Origin: JABMRP01 sp964444795
GTDB lineage: Bacteria; Planctomycetota; Planctomycetia; Pirellulales; Thermoguttaceae
Assembly: GCA_964444795.1 (NCBI GenBank)
Contig: CAYUIQ010000271.1
Span: 1-11,090, forward strand
Direction: 5' to 3'
DNA length: 11,090 nucleotides
Shown: in pieces, positions 1 to 5,834 of the stretch
How positions within the stretch are numbered: the stretch's first letter is position 1
How the letters are laid out: each line of letters starts with the position of its first letter
Program-made: the position numbers and the translations under genes
The notes under the pieces: generated by a model
The model's database searches: none
The model's input: the letters and a program-made list of their open reading frames with translations, nothing else
Told to the model about the DNA's origin: nothing

Positions 1-130
1 GAGAGGGGAGATACACGACCCAAAACGGAAAATCTCTTGCTTTGTTGCCCAATTCCCATTAGAGTCGGAGGAACTGCCTTGGGCAAGAAGATTCTCGCCG
101 CCACTGGACCGCTTGAGAGGAATCGATGTG

Positions 131-1087
131 ATGAGTCGGGACCAACAAACCAGAGAACAGACCCCGCGCCGGGATTTCCTGAAAACCGTATCGGCGGCGG
201 CAGCCACTTCGGGGCTGTTGGCCGGCAGTGTCGCCGGGGCGGAAAACGAGCCGGCGGCGACGGCCAGTCCGTTGCCGGAGATCTCCTTGGGCTCGCATCG
301 CATCAGCCGGATGGTGGCCGGGTGGAACCCGATCGGGGGTCATTCGCACACCACGCTGAACATGGCCCGGCTCATGCGCGAGTACTTTACCACGGAACAG
401 ACGGTCGCGTTTCTGCAAAACTGCGAAGCCCGGGGGATCAACACCTGGCAGTACGACTACACCGATAAGGGCGTGGCCGCGATCAAGGCGATGCGCGAGG
501 CCGGCTCGAAGATGAAATACATCTGCTTGCATGCCGAGCGGTCCATGGATCCGCCCATGAAGGAGGTTGTCGACCAGACGGGTCCCATCGCCCTGGTCCA
601 CCACGGGGGCGTGACCGATGCCCTGTTTCGTGCAGGGAAGAGCGAGCAGGTGCATGACTATGTGAAGAAGGTTCACGACATGGGCGTCCTGGCCGGCGTA
701 TCGGCCCACAATCCCGACAACATCAAACGCATCGCCGACGAAGGCTGGGAAAACGACCTCTTCATGACCTGCTTCTACTACGTCACCCGGCCCCGGGAGG
801 AGCAGCAGGAGCAACTCGGCAAGGTGGTCGTCGGCGAACCGTTCTTCCAGAGCGATCCCGACGACATGACCAAAGTCGCCAAACAGGTCGAGAAGCCCTG
901 CCTGGGGTTCAAGATCCTGGCCGCCGGCCGTTCGTGCTGGAGCAGCTACTCGGTGGAGAAGGCGTTTCGCTTCGCGTTTGAGAGCATCAAACCGATCGAC
1001 GGCGTGATCGTGGGCATGTTTCCCAAGTACTTCGACGAAGTGAAGGCCAACGCCGAGCATGTTCGCAAGTACGGAGTGGTCGGATGA
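131..1087 (+). CDS. Tat-exported aldo/keto-reductase-like TIM-barrel protein, function unknown
   Basis: This 318-residue protein begins with a twin-arginine signal: RRDFLK at residues 13-18, a small-residue hydrophobic stretch at about 19-37, and a likely cleavage site after AGA (about residue 37). It is therefore probably exported folded to the periplasm. The mature part starts with a segment (LGSHRISRMVAGWNPIGG) like the first strand of aldo/keto reductase barrels and ends with VIVGMF, like their last strands. The usual AKR active-site pattern is not clear: where the family has a GxxxxDTAxxY-type motif this protein has GINTWQYDY, and the strand expected to carry the catalytic lysine reads KYICLH. 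I therefore infer the fold but not AKR chemistry. I chose the ATG at 131, preceded by GAGAGG (115-120), over an in-frame TTG at 113. The stop overlaps the start of the cytochrome gene (ATGA), implying translational coupling and a joint redox role. Confidence 0.8.
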   Translation: MSRDQQTREQTPRRDFLKTVSAAAATSGLLAGSVAGAENEPAATASPLPEISLGSHRISRMVAGWNPIGGHSHTTLNMARLMREYFTTEQTVAFLQNCEARGINTWQYDYTDKGVAAIKAMREAGSKMKYICLHAERSMDPPMKEVVDQTGPIALVHHGGVTDALFRAGKSEQVHDYVKKVHDMGVLAGVSAHNPDNIKRIADEGWENDLFMTCFYYVTRPREEQQEQLGKVVVGEPFFQSDPDDMTKVAKQVEKPCLGFKILAAGRSCWSSYSVEKAFRFAFESIKPIDGVIVGMFPKYFDEVKANAEHVRKYGVVG

Positions 1088-1752
1088 ATCGCGGAAGATG
1101 GATTCGAACAAGGCTGGTCGGCGGCGTATTGTTGACGGGCGTGTTGCTGGCGATGGTTCTGCTGACGATCGAACCGGTGCGTTCGGAGAAACCGGTCGAT
1201 GCCCCGGGTTCGGCCGTCGTGTTTCCGTCGAACCATTCGGTATTGACCCGGGGTACCTTCGACCTGATCTGCAAAACGCCGGACGAGAAGCTGGAGGTTG
1301 ACGGCGCGGCCCATCGCTGGGGGCCGTTCACTTCGCCGCGGCGGTCCTCGCTGTTGCGATTGGATACCGGGTACCACACCATCCGCGTCGGCTCGGAGGA
1401 AGTGGAGGTGTTCGTGGCCATGACGCCCAAAGACCACGAGGGGCCCGCCGAATGGCCCGTCGTGCGAAGCCATCCAATGAAAGGCAAGGACGAAGAACGC
1501 TGCGCCGCTTGCCATGAAATCGACGAACCTGAAGCACCGGCCGGCGCCGAGAAGTCGTATAGCGTAGGCCGGCTACTTTCGTACAAGGCCTGTTTCGAGT
1601 GCCATCCGTCGGTCGAGTTTGACGTGATCCACTCCCACCCGCTGGAGCCGATCGAAAACTGCGAGATGTGTCATCAGTTGCACGGTTCACCCCGTAAGGC
1701 GGCCCTGAAGGCGCCGGTCAAGCAACTCTGCGATGCGTGTCACGAGTCGTAG
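1084..1752 (+). CDS. Membrane-anchored tetrahaem c-type cytochrome
   Basis: The 222-residue protein has an N-terminal hydrophobic segment at about 11-28 after basic residues, acting as signal anchor or signal peptide. A beta-rich domain of about 90 residues follows, then a C-terminal haem domain. Four CXXCH haem c sites are visible: CAACH (140-144), CFECH (170-174), CEMCH (193-197) and CDACH (216-220). Histidines in the haem region, such as the SHP sequences near 129 and 184, may supply distal ligands. The spacing resembles doubled-CXXCH or cytochrome c3-like families that carry electrons in the periplasm. The N-terminal part (about 40-112) looks like a small beta sandwich and has no obvious haem site. 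Its ATG overlaps the stop of the preceding Tat-exported protein, so the two are probably one operon. The electron donor and acceptor cannot be told from sequence. Confidence 0.88.
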   Translation: MNRGRWIRTRLVGGVLLTGVLLAMVLLTIEPVRSEKPVDAPGSAVVFPSNHSVLTRGTFDLICKTPDEKLEVDGAAHRWGPFTSPRRSSLLRLDTGYHTIRVGSEEVEVFVAMTPKDHEGPAEWPVVRSHPMKGKDEERCAACHEIDEPEAPAGAEKSYSVGRLLSYKACFECHPSVEFDVIHSHPLEPIENCEMCHQLHGSPRKAALKAPVKQLCDACHES

Positions 1753-1786
1753 CTACATCTTGCGGAGCAAGACGGCTACTTTGAAG

Positions 1787-1802
1787 GGCCGTGACCACGG
1801 CC
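1787..1802. terminator. Hairpin between convergent genes, possible bidirectional terminator
   Basis: GGCCGT and ACGGCC form a perfect 6-bp stem with a GACC loop. It lies between the cytochrome stop and the end of the convergent secreted-protein gene. There is no good T-tract on either side, so intrinsic termination is only possible. A second small stem, GCTGC/GCAGC at 1812-1825, overlaps the stop codon of the minus-strand gene. Confidence 0.35.
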
Positions 1803-1817
1803 GGGCAATTAGCTGCC

Positions 1818-2363
1818 TCAGCAGCGGCGGGTGGTGCGGGCTTGGTAGGTCCGGGCAATCTCCTCGCGATACGACTGTGCCTCGTCGTACTGCGTTCGGG
1901 CCATTTGCAGCGCCTCTTCGGCCAATCCCGAATCCTTGAACCGGACGAATACATGCCACCGGCGTAGCGTTCCCTCCGGTGCGTCGAGGATGTATTCCAC
2001 CAGAAACGGGGCGACCTTCTGCTGTCCCTGCAGTACCCGGAAACAGACGTCGGCGTGTTGGGTCAGTTGGTTCAAGTCGGCCGTTCCGATCAGGTAGAAG
2101 TCCTCCATCGAGCGTCTCGTCGCATCCTCCACCGGCAACCGGCCCAACTGCCGCTCCATCTTCTTAATCATTGCCTGACGCCGGGGATCGATCGGTTCGT
2201 TGGGGGCTCCGTCGCCGATCCCGTTGTCGGCCGCCTGGCCGAAACCGCCAGCCTGCTCAACTGCCACTGCGGAGGGGGTTGATCCCCAAGGTAACAGGAG
2301 TGCCGCAAGGACGACACCCACGGGTAAGCACCGCAACAGGGTCCGGGGAACACGGGCGATCAT
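1818..2363 (-). CDS. Secreted protein of unknown function (181 aa)
   Basis: I do not recognise the family. The protein opens with a basic residue, a hydrophobic core at about 9-25 and small residues around 30-35, consistent with a Sec signal peptide. The mature part has a charged helical stretch (DPRRQAMIKKMERQLGRLP), then a mixed alpha/beta segment including FLVEYIL and RRWHVFVRF. It closes with a basic, probably helical tail ending in TTRRC. A longer reading reaches back to 2408, but I chose the ATG at 2363 because GGAGG lies 8 bases upstream on this strand (2372-2376) and because it puts the signal peptide at the N-terminus. The gene is divergent from the small membrane-protein gene at 2514 and convergent with the cytochrome gene. 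A planctomycete lineage-specific envelope protein is plausible. Confidence 0.72.
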   Translation of the reverse strand: MIARVPRTLLRCLPVGVVLAALLLPWGSTPSAVAVEQAGGFGQAADNGIGDGAPNEPIDPRRQAMIKKMERQLGRLPVEDATRRSMEDFYLIGTADLNQLTQHADVCFRVLQGQQKVAPFLVEYILDAPEGTLRRWHVFVRFKDSGLAEEALQMARTQYDEAQSYREEIARTYQARTTRRC

Positions 2364-2371
2364 GGCCTCTA

Positions 2372-2376
2372 CCTCC
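2372..2376 (-). promoter_or_regulatory. Strong ribosome binding site that sets the start at 2363
   Basis: On the minus strand the sequence reads GGAGG, 8 bases before the ATG at 2363. It is one of the few canonical Shine-Dalgarno sites in the window and favours this start over the longer reading to 2408. Confidence 0.7.
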
Positions 2377-2410
2377 GCTAGCAAAAGGGGGATCTCCGCC
2401 GCCACCACCG

Positions 2411-2416
2411 ATTATA
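2411..2416 (-). promoter_or_regulatory. Consensus -10 box for the minus-strand secreted-protein gene
   Basis: The minus strand carries an exact TATAAT here, 47 bases upstream of the ATG at 2363. The -35 region at the usual distance is weak (TCGGTT at 17-base spacing), so the call rests on the -10 box and its position in a divergent intergenic region. Confidence 0.45.
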
Positions 2417-2449
2417 CACGATCGGCGGCGAAAAACCGACTCTGCCCGT

Positions 2450-2478
2450 TTCCCATCGGCCGGCGTTTTGCTTAGAAT
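2450..2478 (+). promoter_or_regulatory. Candidate promoter of the small membrane-protein gene
   Basis: TTCCCA (2450-2455), a 17-base spacer and TAGAAT (2473-2478) match the sigma-70 consensus at 4/6 and 5/6 positions. The predicted transcript would start near 2485, leaving a leader of about 30 bases before the ATG at 2514. The match is by eye and single hexamers occur by chance. Confidence 0.42.
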
Positions 2479-2513
2479 GGAGGCAACGACCGGATAGACA
2501 TGGGAGCCGTGGG

Positions 2514-2780
2514 ATGAAGCGACGAACGATTTGGACGACCGTGGGACGAGCGGCGACCGTGGCCGGCTGCTGGCTGGCGACGGCCACGGCCGCATGGGCC
2601 CAGGCTGCGGACACCGCCGAAGAGGGTACCAAGGCCGTGGGGGTCGGCCTGTATGCCGTCTGCTACGGTGTCGTCCTGCTGTGCATCGGACTGGGCGTCA
2701 TGGTCGTCTTGCATAGCAGCAAACGTCGCGACCGAGCCAAACCCGAGCAGTTCGAAGAGAAGAAGCTCTACGGCAAGTAG
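2514..2780 (+). CDS. Small exported single-span membrane protein (88 aa)
   Basis: The protein has a signal peptide (MKRR, hydrophobic core, AWAQA at 27-31 as likely cleavage region). A short acidic linker follows (ADTAEEGTK), then one transmembrane helix at about 43-66 and a short highly charged tail (SSKRRDRAKPEQFEEKK) ending LYGK. After signal cleavage the acidic N-terminus should lie outside and the charged tail inside. No catalytic motif is visible; it may be a small subunit or accessory factor of a larger envelope complex, but none is encoded nearby. GGGAG (2502-2506) sits 7 bases before the ATG and supports this start. It ends 17 bases from the end of the convergent aminotransferase gene. 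The signal peptide plus single span make it a credible gene despite its size. Confidence 0.72.
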   Translation: MKRRTIWTTVGRAATVAGCWLATATAAWAQAADTAEEGTKAVGVGLYAVCYGVVLLCIGLGVMVVLHSSKRRDRAKPEQFEEKKLYGK

Positions 2781-2797
2781 TCTCCCGAGAGCATGGG

Positions 2798-4045
2798 CTA
2801 CGCGGTTTTCTTCCGCGCGGCGGTACGCTTGAGGAAGTTCGGCCGTGGTATGGCATGGCCTCCCGTGGCGGCGTGGAAAAAGGCCGCCGTCTGCTCCACG
2901 ACCAGCGCCTGTTCGGCGGCGGTCAGTTCGGGGAAGATCGGCAGAGCCAGCACCTCTTCGGCCGCCCGGTCCGTCTCGGGCAAGTCTCCCGGGCCGTAGC
3001 CCAAGTGGGCGAAACACTGCTGGGCGTGCAGGCCGAGGGGGTAGTAGATTTCGGTGCCGATCTTGGCCTCGGCCAGATGTTCTCGCAGCCGATCGCGGCG
3101 GCTGTCGGGCACGCGCACGACGTACTGATTCCAGGCATGGCGGCACCGCGATCCGGCCGAAGGCAGACCGAGAACGCGGTCGAGTCCGGCGGTGGCGAAC
3201 ATCTCGTGATACCGGGCCGCGTTGGCCTGGCGCATGGCCGTCCACCGGTCCAGATGGGCCAGCTTGATATTCAAGACGGCGGCCTGGAACGAATCGAGCC
3301 GGCTGTTGATGCCGACCACTTCGTGATAGTATCGCGGGCGCATACCGTGTCCGCGCAACAAGCGAAGTTTGTCGTCCAGATTCGCCCTTGCGCTGGTCAA
3401 CATGCCTCCGTCGCCCGCTCCGCCCAGATTCTTCGTGGGATAGAAGCTAAAACAGCCCATATCGGCCAGCGCCCCGGCACGAACACCGTCCCATTCGGCA
3501 CCGATCGCTTGGGCCGCGTCCTCGACGACCGGCACATCGGCCGCCTTCGCGATCCGACACAAGGCGTCCATCTGGGCACATTGCCCAAACAGATGGACGG
3601 GCAAAATCGCTTTGGTGGCCGGAGAAATCAGCGACTCGACGGCCGCCGGATCCATATTGAAGCTTGCCGGATCGATATCGGCGAAGACGGGCCGACCGCC
3701 CAGCCGTGTTACGGCACTGGCCGTGGCGAAAAACGTGAAACTAGGTAAGATAACCTCGTCGCCGGGACCTATGTCGCAGGCCATCAGTGCCAGCAGCAAC
3801 GCATCGCTGCCGGAGGCACAGCCGATGGCGTGCGGCACACGGCAGTATTTGGCCACGTTCTCTTCAAGCCGCGTGACCTCGGGTCCCAAGACAAAACGCC
3901 CATCGTCGAGGACTTCCGCCAGCGCCGCGGCCATTTGCTCTCGCAGCGGGGCGTGTTGTCGCGTCAGGTCCAGCAGGGGCACACCCCGCAGCGCGGGACG
4001 TCGCAGATCGGGATTTTCCATGGGCTTTTTCGGTGTCTTGGTCAT
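2798..4045 (-). CDS. DegT/DnrJ/EryC1/StrS-family PLP sugar aminotransferase
   Basis: This 415-residue protein is a full-length fold-type I PLP enzyme of the family that transfers an amino group, usually from glutamate, to nucleotide-linked keto-sugars for surface polysaccharides or glycans. Visible marks are VPLLDL at the N-terminus (22-27), the cofactor phosphate-binding segment CASGSDAL (76-83), PSFTFFAT (101-108), VVEDAAQAIGA with the pyridine-pairing aspartate D176, and SFYPTKNLGGAGDGG with the Schiff-base lysine K205. The later GINSRLDSFQAA segment is also typical. Length is slightly above the usual 370-390 because of short tails, including a basic C-terminus. The start at 4045 has no convincing ribosome site; ATG at 4021 is an alternative. 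The sugar substrate cannot be read from the sequence, and no other sugar-pathway gene lies in the window. Confidence 0.93.
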   Translation of the reverse strand: MTKTPKKPMENPDLRRPALRGVPLLDLTRQHAPLREQMAAALAEVLDDGRFVLGPEVTRLEENVAKYCRVPHAIGCASGSDALLLALMACDIGPGDEVILPSFTFFATASAVTRLGGRPVFADIDPASFNMDPAAVESLISPATKAILPVHLFGQCAQMDALCRIAKAADVPVVEDAAQAIGAEWDGVRAGALADMGCFSFYPTKNLGGAGDGGMLTSARANLDDKLRLLRGHGMRPRYYHEVVGINSRLDSFQAAVLNIKLAHLDRWTAMRQANAARYHEMFATAGLDRVLGLPSAGSRCRHAWNQYVVRVPDSRRDRLREHLAEAKIGTEIYYPLGLHAQQCFAHLGYGPGDLPETDRAAEEVLALPIFPELTAAEQALVVEQTAAFFHAATGGHAIPRPNFLKRTAARKKTA

Positions 4046-4077
4046 CGAGTGCGTGGTTCGGTGTTTACGGAGGCCCC

Positions 4078-4097
4078 CCGGCGAGCCTGCTCGCTGG
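4078..4097. repeat. GC-rich inverted repeat between the ATPase islet and the aminotransferase gene
   Basis: CCGGCGAG and CTCGCTGG pair over 8 positions (one G-T) around a CCTG loop. It lies in the 119-base gap after the islet's last gene (stop at 4165) and before the aminotransferase start. It may end the islet transcript, although no T-run follows, or be a dispersed REP-like palindrome. Only one copy is seen here. Confidence 0.4.
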
Positions 4098-4164
4098 AGT
4101 CAAACCGGGCAGACAGTAGGGATTCTCAATGATCGCGTCAAGGCCGATTGGCACGCGTGCTCAA

Positions 4165-4617
4165 TCAAACTGGCAGCCGCTTGCCCACGAAACGAATCCC
4201 CTTGGCGGCGAGTTTCTTTCTCTGTGGACTACTCGGCGAGATGTTCACCTTGCCGGTAGCGATCCAGACGTACTCCGCGGGCATCTTCTTGAGGCGAGGT
4301 GCTGAAGACGTTAGCCAGTTCGTAAGCCATCTCAACTTATCAAGCACATCCTGGATGTGGCTGGACGAGGCTGGGTGTACCTCAATCCAAATCACACGAT
4401 CGGAGTTTTGCGTCTTGCGAACGCCAATACCGTAATCCCATCGCGGATCGCTGGGATGCGAATCACGCAATGCTTGGTCCAACGCGATGCTTCCGGTCAG
4501 ATCTCCCGTGTTCGAGCACTGGATTCGACGTCGATCAACCGTTTTTAATGCCTGCAAACCGGGTTTGTATGCTTCCGCCAGATCATCGGTTCTCTCGACG
4601 GCATCCTTGAATCGCAT
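4165..4617 (-). CDS. Putative nuclease-like partner of the upstream ATPase (PD-(D/E)XK-like, tentative)
   Basis: I cannot name this 150-residue family with certainty. Reading the protein in order, I see an N-terminal helix (about 3-25), a strand around GSIALD (42-47), a strand starting at PRWDYGIGV (58-66), a strand VIWIEVH (75-81), a long amphipathic helix (about 86-103, HIQDVLDKLRWLTNWL) and a strand EYVWIATGK (115-123). This alpha-beta-beta-beta-alpha-beta order, with D61 on the second strand and E79 in an ExH on the third, fits the PD-(D/E)XK nuclease core; ExH instead of ExK is atypical, and K94 in the helix could substitute. The ATG lies 5 bases after the ATPase stop with AAGGA (4626-4630) overlapping the end of that gene, so the two are translationally linked. 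Nuclease activity is my inference. Confidence 0.7.
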   Translation of the reverse strand: MRFKDAVERTDDLAEAYKPGLQALKTVDRRRIQCSNTGDLTGSIALDQALRDSHPSDPRWDYGIGVRKTQNSDRVIWIEVHPASSSHIQDVLDKLRWLTNWLTSSAPRLKKMPAEYVWIATGKVNISPSSPQRKKLAAKGIRFVGKRLPV

Positions 4618-4622
4618 AGGCC

Positions 4623-5783
4623 TTATCCTTCGGTCGAATTTGCCACGACATCGGCGACCACGTCGGCAACTCGCCCGCTGAATTCCGTCAACCCACCCCA
4701 GTCCGACTCGGTTGTCGCCTCGGCTCCAGGATCCAGATTAGAAATGTCGCTGGTTCGCCCCGATTCTGGATCGAAGTAATGCACGCGCACGTCTTTGTTG
4801 AGGACAGCCTTCGCCATCGAAGTCATGGGGCCGGTATTCGGCACATCGAACAACTCAAGCAATTTTCTTGGATCCGCATTGTGTTGCTGAAAGACCTTAA
4901 TTGCCCACGCGACGTCCAGTACGTGGGGCGAATGCGTGGAAAGGCAGACTCGGTAGTCTCGCGAAAGCAGATCCAGGACGAGCAGCAGTACCGTCGAGAT
5001 AGCCTTGGGGTGCAGCCCCGTCTCGGGTTCTTCGATCACCACCCACTGGAGATTGTCCCGGCGGGAAATCTTTGCGGACGGGAGAAGCCAGTAGAACCCA
5101 AGCAATAGCGGGACGAACTCCCGCTGTCCGGCGGACCACACCATGAAGGGTAGCTGAGGATCGGTCCCAGACGAGCTGAGGACCAGCCGTTTCTGCGCAC
5201 CGTGTTTGTCGACCCCGAGCCGAAAGTCCTTGAAAACCGTTTGGTCCAATAGATCGCGTATCTCTGATTTCAGACGTCCCGTTTTGGGGAAGATGGATGC
5301 CCCCCTGCCCATCGCCGATTCCATAAGTAAGCGAATCTTTTCGCTGAAATCCCTAACCGTGAACGGGTCCCCGGCGCCGTAGTCACTGAACGGCCGGGGC
5401 CATCCCTTGCCGAGGGACAGCACGCGCTGGGCAGGAATGAAAAACATGGATTCTTCTTTGTTCTTCTTTTGGCGGCTCACCAGTTGTTCCAGATCCACAT
5501 TCTTGCCTTTGAACGAGATCTTGCTCTGCCCCGGGCGCCAAACCCCGCGCATGCCCTCGCCGAGGTATGTATTCAGAAACTGACCGAAGTCCTTGTCCCA
5601 GTCGAGCCCGTAGCGCTTGAGGTCCGCCAGTATTGCACCGGTGTCCACAAGCAATTTCAACATCTCCAAGAACATGGTTTTTCCGGTTGCCTGGGGGCCG
5701 ACCAGAATCGTCAGGTCGCCAAACCGAACATTCGCGCGCTCGATCTGGCCAAGACGTTCAACTCTTAGAGTGTGGGGGCTCAT
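4623..5783 (-). CDS. AAA/ABC-type ATPase (AAA_15/AAA_21-like, OLD/PtuA/AriA group)
   Basis: The 386-residue protein is a cytosolic ABC-class ATPase related to SMC/RecF-like ATPases found in many defence systems. Motifs in order are Walker A GPQATGKT (29-36) directly after LTILV, a conserved FFIPAQR (114-120), the ABC signature WSAGQRE (216-222), Walker B VVIEEPETGLHP (248-259) with the catalytic glutamate E252 and D-loop-like ETGLHP, and the switch histidine in STHSP (282-286). The short insert between Walker A and the signature (about 50-210) replaces the long coiled coil of SMC proteins. After about 330 there is a small tail with HYFDPESG but no TOPRIM or nuclease motif. So if a nuclease exists it must be the downstream partner. 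No good ribosome site precedes the ATG; the trkH stop lies 51 bases upstream. Sampled GC is lower than in the flanks. Confidence 0.9.
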   Translation of the reverse strand: MSPHTLRVERLGQIERANVRFGDLTILVGPQATGKTMFLEMLKLLVDTGAILADLKRYGLDWDKDFGQFLNTYLGEGMRGVWRPGQSKISFKGKNVDLEQLVSRQKKNKEESMFFIPAQRVLSLGKGWPRPFSDYGAGDPFTVRDFSEKIRLLMESAMGRGASIFPKTGRLKSEIRDLLDQTVFKDFRLGVDKHGAQKRLVLSSSGTDPQLPFMVWSAGQREFVPLLLGFYWLLPSAKISRRDNLQWVVIEEPETGLHPKAISTVLLLVLDLLSRDYRVCLSTHSPHVLDVAWAIKVFQQHNADPRKLLELFDVPNTGPMTSMAKAVLNKDVRVHYFDPESGRTSDISNLDPGAEATTESDWGGLTEFSGRVADVVADVVANSTEG

Positions 5784-5834
5784 GATTCGACTTTGGTAGG
5801 ATGAAAGATGTTCATGGTTCGGATTGCCGAGCGC

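Noticed and set aside
37..64. Possible promoter TTGCTT with TTAGAG upstream of the first gene
   Set aside because: Only 3 of 6 bases match at the -10 box, and the gene could be read from a promoter outside the window.
59..1111. Long minus-strand open frame opposite the Tat-exported protein
   Set aside because: It is antisense to a gene with a Tat signal and coupled neighbour; the protein is low in recognisable motifs and rich in residues typical of GC-rich reverse frames.
2364..2408. Longer N-terminus for the minus-strand secreted protein
   Set aside because: It would bury the signal peptide 15 residues in and lacks a ribosome site, while GGAGG precedes the ATG at 2363.
2801..2817. CGCGG/CCGCG hairpin at the end of the aminotransferase gene as a terminator for the small membrane-protein gene
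   Set aside because: The stem is 5 bp with a 7-base loop, lies within coding sequence and has no T-run after it.
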